Positions 12,201 through 23,002 of a DNA stretch of 64,000 nucleotides are shown piece after piece. A program made the translations under genes and the position numbers. The DNA is taken from assembly GCA_037178975.1 (NCBI GenBank), contig JASJZH010000001.1, positions 5,316,501 through 5,380,500 of the forward strand, read 5' to 3'. Source of the stretch: Oscheius tipulae. Taxonomy: Eukaryota; Nematoda; Chromadorea; Rhabditida; Rhabditidae. The notes under the pieces were generated by a model. That model did not search any database, was not told where the DNA came from, and was given only the letters and a program-made list of their open reading frames with translations. The stretch's first letter is position 1; each line of letters starts with the position of its first letter.

Positions 12201-14700
12201 GACTACTACATACCAGTATATCTCTCCTGGGAGTCCCCCCACCACTAGAGTCTGGAGCCGGCCACCAACCTTTACCTCTCTGCGCAAATACTCTCTGCGA
12301 TAAGTGGCTCTGACGTAGCAGAAGTCAAAACTACTGTTTTCTCCACTAATTTGACGTGGAAATTCGAGAGTGTGTCAGACTTTGCGGGTACTTTTGGAGA
12401 GTAAGAGTACCCTCATTTTCTATGGTACCTTAATGCCCCCTGTGCCACAACCCCACCAACGCTTTACGCTTTACACTCGAGGCAGAGTGAGGGGAGAAGA
12501 GTCTCGGCAGCACTTGTTTGTATACTGAGAATACCTGGAGGGATCTGATCTCTACTGAAGACCGAGTCATTGGCACAGGCTGTCCGCTGTTTACAAGTCG
12601 TATATGTCAAGGGATCTCTAGTGGTCAGAACCCTGATCAAAGTGATCATATTGAACAAGGCTGTTTACAGGCCTGATATGTTAAGTTAGACATTCATGTC
12701 TCTTCTAGACTGTTCTAATGCATGTGTTGTGTATTCGGGGCGGGACAGAAACAAATGATGACGCCTCCCGAAAATGGCATATTCGCACGATACCCAGGAA
12801 AACATTAGCTGCTTGCCTACGTCGATGCTCTTTTCCTAAGACCTATTTCTGCAGGATTAATCTGTTCTCCCTCTCTCTCTCTCTTGGCCCCAACCCCAAA
12901 TTGGCGTCATAGACGCTCATGTTTCAACGAGCATTCTCGGTCGGGGGAAGTGACGGGGGGTCTTCCCCCTCTCCCAGATTTCTGTGGTTAACTCTCTCAT
13001 TCTAACCACGTGTATAACTTTGACTCTTTGGACCAACAAGTCGGCCATCATAAATCTTCTCCAAGCTCAATAACTCGCGCCGGCGGCGGTTCATTTGGGG
13101 TCCCAAGTCTCGCTTCCGCCTCGAACCAACCTTGTCCTTCTGGAGCTGGTCGATGGTGGCAGTCAGCTCGATGACCTCATGTTGGAGACGCTGACGCTCA
13201 CGGTCGATTCTGAATATCTCATTTGTCAATGAGTCAAGTCAGTTTCCGAGCCATTCAATCACGAACTCATTATGTCTTTTTGTCCAATCGGACTCGATGA
13301 CAACTTCCTGTTCTTTCTTTCTTTCTTTCTTTCTCTCTCAGATTGATAAGTATGAGGTTTTCTCTTGTTCCTGGAACGCTCTGGCTCTCGCTCCTCACTG
13401 ACACAATGCCCCCACAACATGTGCCATAGCGCGCAGTTGTTACAGCGGATGCGCGCGCGAGCGTTGGCCGATTGCGATGAAAAAATTTGTGTAAAGAAAG
13501 GAGCCGCAGAGATAGGGAGCCAAGGCGGCAACCAGCTATTGACAGCCGATTATCGATTATGAGAGAAACTCACTTGGCGTTCTTCTTCTGGAGCTGTTCG
13601 ATCTGGTCCTGGTAGTCGAGGCAGGCGTCCTGGTGCTTCTTGCGCAGCACGTTCATGGCGTCCTATAACGGATCGGATTAGGATGTTTCTAGGGTAAAAA
13701 TGTACCTCGGACTCAAGTTGAGACTCCTCGAGCAGCTTGCGCAGCTTGAGCAGTTCACCCTCTCTCTTCCTGTTGGCTTCGATCTGGAAAATATTGGTAA
13801 TTTCCACGGAAGAGAGTCTCGGACCTGACTGTCGGTGGTTCCTTCGGCATCCTCAAGACGGTCAGTCAGTCCGATCAACTGGACGGAGAGATCAGCACGT
13901 TCGCGTTCGATCTAAAGCATCCGAACTGGACAGAACTCTTAAAAGGAAACTCACTCTGTTCCTAAGTTCCCTCTCGGATTCGAGATCCTCTTGGAGGAGT
14001 CGGATTTTGTCCTGAAAAGCATCGTCATGAAATGAACTGCTGAAAGTGCTTCTTCCTCCTCGATGTGTCATATTATATGAATTGGGCTCATTTGAAGGGA
14101 TTCTATGCTGCTTGTCTACTTCCTTCTCGCCAATTAAAATCTACATTCCTCTAACAATTTCTACGTGTCAATTTGTACTAAAAGCCGCACGAGCATGGTG
14201 TGACTTGCAAATGGAATGAGTCTGGCGTTGACCAAAAGTTGCCGCAGCCAAATGGCTTCATCCATTCTGTCTCGTTACCGCTTGACTATCTCACTCGAAA
14301 ACCAAAGAAAATAGACGTACCTCGAGTCGAGTGAGCGATCCGAGATCAGCCACCGACATGGAGCCGAAGGGAGCACCAAAAGCGCTCATCGATGGGGATT
14401 TGTACACGGCGTTAGCCTTAAAGGTAATACATTTTTGAGGCATAACAGACAGTCGACTGATATTTAAGGACAGAACTTTAGACGTTGATAGGAAAGAAAG
14501 AGTTGGGGAGAGGACATAGGACTTACTTGAGAGGGACTTTTGTAGAGACTCGCCCCACTGGGAGGTGCCTAGAACAGACAAAAGTTAACCAAACGATTGA
14601 ACAAGGTGGAATAACAGTGAGCCTCTCGAATGGACAAGAGACACAAGCGTGAAAAGTGAAGACTTGGCAGTACCTGAGAGGGGCTCCTGTACAGAGACAT
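9266..14700 (-). CDS. unc-15: Paramyosin
   Basis: Sixteen coding exons were joined on the minus strand: 14674-14700, 14527-14568, 14321-14416, 13955-14011, 13825-13911, 13706-13783, 13574-13662, 13131-13209, 11783-11923, 11514-11618, 11360-11398, 11195-11317, 10921-11157, 9751-10877, 9393-9711, 9266-9292. All junctions keep frame, giving about 890 residues, close to the usual 870-880. The protein is almost wholly heptad-repeat coiled coil between a short non-helical head and tail. The head has three LYRSPS/LYKSPS/VYKSPS-like motifs on separate exons, then the conserved [13 protein letters not shown] segment. The last exon encodes only IYVMEDDY, matching the family tail. Paramyosin forms the core of invertebrate thick filaments and the SP-rich head is a known type of phosphorylation target. 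Intron 11924-13130 carries a tRNA-like relic. A TATA-like sequence lies at about 14886-14896. Confidence 0.97.
12035..12110 (-). repeat. tRNA-derived (SINE-like) relic in paramyosin intron
   Basis: On the minus strand it contains CCGGGTTCGATCCCTGG, a near perfect T-arm with five stem pairs (one wobble) and a Pol III B-box. No convincing A-box or acceptor stem is found, so it is a tRNA-derived fragment rather than a tRNA gene. Confidence 0.5.
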
Positions 14701-14885
14701 GACTCGGGTTTCGTAGCTGGAGTCCGCTTCGCTACTGAGCTCAGCACCGCCGCGGCAGCCTCGGTGTGTAATGCCACGGTCCAGAAATATCCTCCCACTC
14801 TCGCCCACAGCTCTCTCGGTCGGCGCGATGCACCCACTCGGGAGCCCCAGGGCATTTGTCGGCCGAAGGGACCGGCTTGGACTGT

Positions 14886-14896
14886 CCTTTTATGGA
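14886..14896 (-). promoter_or_regulatory. TATA-like element upstream of paramyosin
   Basis: Reads CCATAAAAGG on the minus strand, about 190 bases upstream of the paramyosin ATG at 14700. The position is plausible for a core promoter with a 5' UTR of about 150 bases; no other support. Confidence 0.35.
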
Positions 14897-15240
14897 AGGC
14901 GGAAGATGGAAGCTCGCGATTGGTGTAGAACATGCAAAGGAAGTTGTAGTAGGTATACAGTAGAGGTGGTTGTGGAGAAGGAGGCGAATGTATCGTGACT
15001 CACAATGTGTCGGCTCGAAATAGTCTCCAAGTCATGTCTCATCATAGCCTAATACCGTAGTTGACTAGGTATTCGATTTCTTGGAAGAAGAAATCGTTTC
15101 ATCACGTTCACCATGTGCACCCAGTTATTGAACTGTCTGACTCTCATCTGAACTGAATTTATTTGTCAACTTTCAGCTCCAACTATTGCAACGGACGGGT
15201 TTCTTTGAATGAAGACAGAATCTGTAGAACTGGAGCAAAT

Positions 15241-15655
15241 AGGAATGGGCGATTAATCGCAAATCGCATTCAGGATCGCAACTTAAACGCGCTTTTTTGA
15301 GGTAATCGCAACCACAATCGCAATCGCAGTACGAAATTCTGAATCATCGCATTTTTTCAGTACGATTACTATTTTGATAAGACTTTTTGGATATTTTTAG
15401 GCGTTTTTTGAAGTTTTGAGCCTAAAAATTACCCAAAACGTGGAATTTGTTATAAGTTTATGGCCAAAAACCCATGTTCGACTTCGGCGTTGGTTGGTCA
15501 AAGGAATTTTCCGTAGAAAAAGTTATTTTTTTTATGCCGTCCTGGCCAATAATCGCAATCGCATTGCGAGTCAGCTATGCTAAGCGTAACATTTTTTGCT
15601 TATGACTAGTAATCGCAATCGCAATCGCACCCGGTTTTAGTAATCGCTCATCCCT
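15241..15655. mobile_element. hAT-like MITE rich in AATCGC repeats
   Basis: Ends form imperfect terminal inverted repeats: left AGGAATGGGCGATTA, right (reverse complement) AGGGATGAGCGATTA, 13 of 15 matching, of the CAGGGRTG type common in hAT elements. The interior has several runs of (AATCGC) near both ends and no coding capacity. An 8-bp target duplication was not found, so the element is old or its borders are slightly off. Confidence 0.6.
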
Positions 15656-17524
15656 GTTCCACAAAGAAAATTGGTATCCTCTTTGGTAGACTGATCACCC
15701 ACAGCTATACTAGGTGTATCGTAGTCCACGGTAGATTAATTTGGGATTCGATCAGAATTCTTTGTTACGAATAGATGAACAGCTCGAGAGTTGAATGTGA
15801 ACAAGGCGTTGGACGACGGGCCAAAATAGCGCCAAAAAGTTGAAAGTACTGTAGTGGTGCGCGTGCTATTTAAAGTGAATATCCTAGCACTCTTAAAGTA
15901 CAAAGAACGATGACAGACTATCCGACCTAATTACATATTTCCAAACTCGAGGATCGTTCTCCCATGGTGCAATTTCTTTTAAGACTTCTCCGACACCATC
16001 CCATCCATGCCGATCCGTGAGAAATCACCATCGCAATTTCCGGGCTGCCCACACGATGACCGTATATTCCCTCCGGATGGTCGACTCATACCCGAGTATT
16101 CTCATAAAAAGGCAAATTAGCCTCTCTCCCTATTTTTACGTCACATGATATTCATAGAGGAACAGGCGAAGCGTGATCTCGCTCATTATAAAATGGAACT
16201 TGGGTCGGAGGAACCAAGAGTCCTATCGATTTCACACTTTTTTCTGTGAGACTTTCCTGCGCAACAGCAATGTTTTCTTCGGGATTACACTTGAGGTGCC
16301 CGGAACCAAACGGACCAGGTGCTGCGGGCCATTTTACAAAGGCCCGAGAGGAGCACTCCCTGCACTGCCATCGCTTATCAAAATTGTGAAATTGTAAAGG
16401 AAGACCAAATTGGAAGGAGTGGGAAACGATGGGAACTGAGAGAGCACGGAAAGGTAGTTATTCTTAGTTGACTTTCCCAGAGGTACGTGAGAACTTCTGC
16501 AGGAAATTTCTCTTTTTGACATTTTGATTGGGTTACGTTACTTGTATCACTATCCAAATTTATCTACATCGCTACACCCCTCAAACCAGGCTTGGTTTTG
16601 GATCTGTAGTCGGAGAGCGGCAAAGCTCGCGCGCTTCCTTGACACAAAAAGTTAAAGGAGATTTTTTTTGTTAGATTTTATTTTAATACATGCACATAAG
16701 AGAATGTACTACTTTTGTACTGTTTGTGTTCCCGATTCCTAACATATTGTTAGGTTTTTGTCGATAATCTGATTGTGTTTAAGTCTTCTGTTACGGTGCC
16801 TACTCTGGCCTTCCGTAAATTTCTATCCTCTAAAATACTTGTGAAGGTTTCAAACGATTCTAGTTTTTCGTACAGCTTCAATAACCAACCTCTCTGTCAC
16901 AGCCCAGTTCCCAGGCTTCCGATCTCTAACACTCTTGTTCAGATTAGCTCCTGACTCATTTTCCCCTATATTTATATGTTCCACGGGCAACCGAATCGCC
17001 CTTTGAGGTGTGTTGATGTAAACAGACTTTGTCTCTCTCCTCCCATATTCATCATTTTTCAAATGTCGACAGGTGTAGTGAGGGTGGTTCTTTTATTGGA
17101 TTGAACATCTGCAAGCTGTGTTCTTGAACGTGAGGGTTTTTTGTCTAAACTGGAAGAGTCTAGCACGTGAAAAACAGTCTAAAATAGTGTTGTGCAAGGT
17201 TTCAGTAGTATTTGTTTTTAATATTAAAAATAGCGGACAATCGGAAACACGGTTATTTCCAGTCTTCATGCAGGTGTTCTGTTTCCATTATTGACCTCAC
17301 TTTCTCAACCTCCGTCATGATCTCTTTCAGTCTTCTTATATTCACGCTCTACCCAACTCGGCTATTCATCCTTCACCTATCCATTGCAGGCTCTCAATCT
17401 CGACCACGCCCCAGGACTGCGTCCCTCTTCGCCACGCCCCCTTCCAATTCCTTACTCGGAGAATCATCATGCAGGAGCCTCGGGGTTTGTACCCGTCTCT
17501 CCTCGAGCCCGTACCCTTATGTAG

Positions 17525-20500
17525 GCGGCGACAACTGCCGCAGACTCCTACTCGGAGGTCCAGGTTTGTCTCTTTTTTTCTTGTTGTATTAGCCTTAGAG
17601 GGGGGGTGTAAGTAGATTGAAGTCTCCCGGAAATCCGATGGGAATCCCCGCATGTTTTGACACATTTTCTAGACATGGCTCAGTTTCAGCTCACCCCGAA
17701 TCCTACCGACCCCGCCACCTCTATCTCCAGACTTTCGCTGTCCTTCGGCCTTTCTGGAGCGTCGGCCATCGGGCAGAATCCTCCCGAGACCGCCAACAGC
17801 TGAACCAGGAGTGAGTTTATCAAAAGATTGGCTGGCAAGAGGACCAAAAATCTTTGGGTCTTATTAGTGTGCCTGCGGCTATTTGTGTGATCTTTTGAGC
17901 CAACAATTTTAGGTGGCTGGGAACTGCTCGCAATCTTCGAACTCTCCACGATCGCCGCGATCTCCTCGATCTCCGCATTCCCTGTCTCCGGATGTTTCTA
18001 CACCCGAGCCGATTCCGGAAATTCCCATCAGCGAGCCCACTACCACCGATTCCGTATGTATTGTATCTCTTTTTCTCCATAAGACAAGCGCAAAAAAATG
18101 TATTGTTTACAGTCAGTAATCCCGCAAAACTCTTGTTTTTCTTATAGATAATGACCAGTCTGGACTTGGGCAGTTCAATTGATCACTTCTTGGACACTCC
18201 CGACGGCACACAGTCACAGTCCTCCTCCTCGAACAGCATAGAACAGGTAAGGTTTTCTTGCTATGTTTCTTTCTGTCTGTATTTGGCTCAAATCCGAATT
18301 GACTGTTAGATTGCATTTGTAGTATAATGGTTAGTGGGGCAGACTGTATTTGGGAAGAGCACATTTCAGATACACTTCAAGGTTTCCATTTTTGTAACTC
18401 CAATTTAAATCGTCCTGAACTGTTCTAAACACCGAAAAGGGCAACATCGGTAGTAGACGGATTGTTATTCAGCTAATTCTTTCTTATCCTTGACTACGTA
18501 AATGGACTGCCCTTTCTTCCCTTCCCACCCTCTTTGGGTCAAAAAGTGTTTAGTATTGGCGGCTGGGAGCAGGCAGACCACCGAAAACACCTCTTTCCAA
18601 TTGAGGGGGATTTGTCCGGGGAAGGCTCTCGATCTTTCACATTTGCCCTCTGAAAGCTGTCACTTGGCTGGCTTCTTCTAAGGGAATCTGCTGTAATTAT
18701 GCGGAAACACGTGATTGCTGGAGAATCTTTTTAAATTGGATTAGGCGATCGAGAAAAGTAAAGCGGGACCCATGGATTAGGTATAATAGCTGGGCTTTCG
18801 CTCACTCTTTCTCGCCCAATTGTGGGGCGTGTTACTCGAGAAAGAGAGAGCCTCGTTAATCATTTAAGGGGGTCGAGGGGAAACTCCTTTATTCTTAATG
18901 GTCTTTTTGACTGAGATCCTGAGAAGACGAACCACGTGAGCCTACCGCAATACCGCAAGGTTCTCTGATTCTCCCGTTTTCCCGTCCAGTACACCCGAAC
19001 TCCCTCGGGACTCACGTCAATCCTCTCTACTCGGATTGTGATCTCGAAAAGTGGAAAAGTTGTGTGGAAAAAGACACTGGTCTGAAGCGTCTGATTAGAT
19101 TCTGGAAGAGCCGCCTCGACTTCCAATCCAATTCGATTTCAAGGAGAGAAAGCCGAAAAGACGTCAGGCCTCCTTCGGAGTTCAATTGCTTCCCGGAAGA
19201 AATTCCTTACGAGGAATTAATTCCTTCCGACGGGAAAGTCTCTCCACTGAGCCGGGAATAATCGCCAGCTGGCGGAAAACAGGGATCAATTGTGGGTCGC
19301 TCCCCCACTCTGTTTTGCTGGGCTGATCCAATTATTTTTCAAAATATATTGACTTAGGGGGACCCATAAAGAGAGAGGGTTTGTTCGGAAATATATGCAA
19401 GAGGGGCTGTCTCCAGCAGCTGAGCGATGAGGCTATTCCCGAGCATAATTGGCTCAATTACAGAGAGAGTTTTTCTAGATTGTTCTCAGAGACAGAGAGA
19501 GAGAGAGAGGTGTTTTGATCAGCTGCGGAAACAGCAGCGGGGGATAATTACGGAAACTCGCTTTCTCCCTACACAGATAATTTCTGGACCCGGGCTTCGA
19601 CGACCCGAGAGCACTTGCGATGCACCTAATCCAATCGTCCGGATTGAGTACCACACGAGGCCAAAATTCCCCCCGTCTTTTCAGCTTGCAAATGGCAAAA
19701 GTGGAAGTGATTGTGAGGATCCCGTGGCACATGGACTCGATCCCTCGCTGTACGGACCAGGGGCGACAATCTGCTCTTCGCCTGTACCCAGTTATGGAGA
19801 CTCGACTGCCATCGCCTCTTCGAGTTCCTTCAGGTCTGTTGTCCTTCTTTACTGTTCGAGTATTTTTGAGTTGGGCGCGCGAACAGCTGTACCGGGTTCG
19901 ACCCCGCATAAGTTTACCCATTTTGCCTTTTTATGAAACCATCAGAGACACGCACACTTGACAATAGTGTCTGTTTCTGATTGCCACATTAATATTTTGC
20001 CCATAAATCGTCCCATAAGGTTTATATGCCCCTGCCGAAATGTCCATGACTACACACCAGCTATACAAACTGATGTTGTTGCATGGCCATTTCGAGCCAA
20101 TGTCGTCTTCTATTCTGTAAGAGAGAGCTCCACTCGTCGTCTTCCTCCCTTTATGACTCTCAATTTCAGTGGCTCTGAGCCTCGACCAACCGGGCTGGGT
20201 CTCGTCCACTGTTCGCTTCAGCACTTCCCGGTCAGGAAGAGGCTGCGTGTCTCCATCCTCAAGATCGAAGGTGAGCTCTATTTCCGACACATAACCTCAT
20301 TGGCGATACACTTCCTCTTCTGAACTCTGAACCTCTTGCATGAGCAAAAAGACACGAAAATTATCTAGGCCTCCCCGTCTCTATTAGCTAGTCGACTAGT
20401 CGCTCGCAAAAACAAGCGTACGCATCACAGAACTGATAGTAGAGAGGTCTCACTCGACTCTCGATTAGCCCGTTCCTTGTCTCTGGTCTTTGCTACGCAA

Positions 20501-22184
20501 CGCTCTCTGTATAGAGACTGGACAGGAGGAGAGAGTGAAATGACATATTCTGACGAGGAAATGGCGAATAATTAATGGCCTGGAGGGAAGAAAATGAATC
20601 CTGATTGAGCAAACAATAGTCTCTCTTTGCAACACAGAAATCGGTTCTTTTTTCAGCCCTGGCCGGACAGCTGAAGCCTGAGATGGAAATTCACGCCCTG
20701 TGTAAGGTTTCGATTCCGGGCTTGAAGACGGGCAAGGAGCAGTCGTCCGAAGTGAAAAGGGGCCGAGATCCGGTCTTCAACCAGGTCAGTGGTCTTCTCA
20801 GACTTTCGTGGATTGACTAATGTCCCAATGCGTCAGACTACTCATGCTCAAAATACTACCCAATTCAGGAATTCTTCTTCGACAATGTAACTCTCGAGGA
20901 CTTGGACACGAAGAGCGTTGCCGTCTCTGCCTATCACCAGGGAGCAGCTAAGCTCGGCAAGGACATTCTGATTGGAGAGGCTGTCATCCCATTGAGGGAG
21001 ATTCGCGAGTTGAACACGAAGAAAGAGATCAAAATCATCGAGGAGATCAAATCCCAAGTTCCAAAGGTTTGTTTTGAGAGAGTACGAGCGTGTCTGAATG
21101 GGTCCAGACAAAGAGATCAACAAAGGAATTTAGAAGCTGGGCAAAATTCACATCTCCTCGTGCATTGAGAAGGAGTCCAAACGGCTCACGATCAACATCA
21201 AGAAGGCCGAGGATCTTCCGAGATGGGGCTTTACTGGTTCTCCTGGTGAGTTTTCCCTACAGCCTATCTGTTTTCACTCTCGACGATTAGACCGCAATTA
21301 TCATCAGCAACGAGAGACAAATCGAGCTATTTGTGTCGTCTCTCCCTCATCTAATGGCATTAAGAGAACTCTCTTTCAGATGTCTGTGTTCGTATCACGA
21401 TGCAGCAGGGATCCAAGATGCAGACCAAGTCGAGCCGAGTGCTCAAGTCGACGACCACGGCCGTCTACAACGAGGCCATCATGTTCATCTTCGACCCATC
21501 GAAGAACGAGCTGGCACAGACGAAGATTACCGTCTCTGTGCATGACATGCAAAGGTTGGTCTTCGGATATACTTTGCTGACAAACCATTGGGACTCAAAA
21601 GTTGGAGAGACGAAGGAAAATCCAGGTCTTTGGATCAATGATATCGGATATGATCTCCTGCTCTTTGATCACGATATTACTTTTGGGGACACTGCCCCGG
21701 GGGCTAATAAACAATCAGACTGAAATAGAGAGCCGCTAATTGAGATTTCCCTCTTCTTGAGAGTAATTACTGCCTCGCGAGCAATGACATCAGAACCTTT
21801 TGCACTTGAAAAATGATGGAAATCACCAAAGGGAGGACGTCACAACCAGGTCTCGCATATCCGGCTATCATTAGATTTTCGCCCACGAGAACATTTAGTA
21901 GACAAACAGACCGGCCAAACGAGATTAAATCAACGAACACACTGACTCGATTCTTGCCTAACGAGCCAATCTTATTCAGAACATGCACGGGAGACGATGT
22001 TATTGGTGTCAGCTATCTGGGCATCCTGGCCCAGGACAAGTCCGAGCTGGAACAATGGAAGAGTACGGTAGAGCATCTGGGCAAAGAGTACAAGGCCACG
22101 CACCATCTGAAGCCACAGAACAGCTCGCCGCCAGTCCATGTGGCCGAGGCCAATGAGGAAGACGAGGAAGAAGAGGAGGAGTGA
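17525..22184 (+). CDS. Tandem-C2 synaptotagmin-like protein
   Basis: Exons that stay in one frame: 17525-17563, 17673-17810, 17913-18053, 18148-18246, 19685-19833, 20170-20270, 20657-20784, 20869-21066, 21134-21245, 21380-21554, 21980-22184 (about 494 residues). The first third is Ser/Pro-rich (repeated SPR) and disordered. C2A lies at about 195-325 and C2B at about 330-470, followed by a conserved Trp-containing helix (LEQWKSTVEHL) and an acidic tail. C2A lacks the calcium-binding aspartates in both loops; C2B keeps only a few. That fits calcium-independent tandem-C2 proteins (Syt14/16, Syt17/B-K type) acting in vesicle traffic, but the subfamily is unproven. The 5' end is unresolved: no ATG is in frame before 18151, and ATG 17675, just after an acceptor, opens a different 42-codon frame. 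AATAAA follows at 22393. Confidence 0.82.
18315..18345 (+). repeat. tRNA A-box/D-arm-like fragment
   Basis: Reads TAGTATAATGGTTAGTGGGG inside the C2 gene intron after 18246. It resembles the D-arm/A-box of a tRNA, but no anticodon arm or B-box follows, so it is probably a tRNA-derived relic. Confidence 0.35.
19875..19915 (+). repeat. tRNA T-arm-like fragment
   Basis: Reads ACCGGGTTCGACCCCGC, a B-box/T-arm-like stem loop, in the C2 gene intron 19834-20169. No A-box was found at the expected distance upstream. Confidence 0.35.
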
Positions 22185-23002
22185 TTTCTACCGGTTTTTT
22201 ACCTGTGCCTATACTGTCCTTTCAAAGGCTGTACTTACTCGTAACTCCAATTTTCGGACTCAAGAAGCCTGGACAATGGCTTCTTGAATCTGAAAACTGG
22301 ACCAGAGACCGAGTAAATACGCTGTTTACCCACTTTTTCACCCACTACTCTTGCTACCATATCCACGTTTTGCATCTAATGTATCGCTCACCAATAAATC
22401 AGTTGGACTCGAACTGTTACCATGTCCCCTACCTACAGCAGCTTTTGCTCCCATCACCGTTCTCTAACTAGGCATTTCAGTCTGTTTCTGTCTTGTTCTG
22501 TCAATTGGTCCGATTCAAATCGTGTGTCTGCCGCTTCCTAAACCTACCAATGGACTCCTATTCTCCTGTCACCTTGTTCCACTGTTCCACTGAACCAGGT
22601 CCGCCTATTGCATCCCCCGTGGACCCGCAAACTTGATCCTATCATGGATCTACCCTTATATCATCCAGCACTCAGTTGAGCTACCGCAACAGAAGCAACG
22701 TTTCCGTACTGAATCTCCAATCAAAACTGACTTCTTTTATTTGCTAGATAGGACTTGACTTGTCATTTCTGGTTCCTGACCACGGGCAACTACAGACAGC
22801 ATATCGACATAGCGATAGTCTCGTCGATGCAGGGAAGTTAGAGCGTTATCTTCTCTCTCTGAAAATGGTTCTATTATCTGAATTGAAAAGTTTTTAAAAG
22901 TTCCGCGCCTGTGAACCTTTACTCAAAGTAAGTAATGCAATAAATTTGTGAAGAGTTCCAATAAAAGCTGTAGTTCAAAAGCTCCGTTTCTTCGGAGCTG
23001 AA
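22185..23002. other. 3' UTR of the C2 gene and SLC6 upstream region
   Basis: The C2 gene poly(A) signal is at 22393-22398. The remaining 600 bases show no exon. Two further AATAAA words lie near 22936 and 22958, close to the SLC6 start, with no upstream plus-strand gene to serve. Confidence 0.5.
22393..22398 (+). terminator. Poly(A) signal of the C2 gene
   Basis: AATAAA 209 bases after the stop codon at 22184. Confidence 0.6.

Larger units (their letters stand above)
14701..17524. other. Intergenic region between divergent paramyosin and C2 gene
   Basis: Holds the paramyosin promoter side (TATA-like CATAAAAGG on the minus strand near 14890) and, at 15241-15655, a hAT-like MITE. The remaining sequence, including 15700-17200, shows no exon chain. 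Confidence 0.5.

Noticed and set aside
19427-19684. Upstream part of a plus-strand frame joined to the C2 exon
   Set aside because: It lies before a good TTTTCAG acceptor at 19684, and the exon at 18246 splices in phase directly to 19685.
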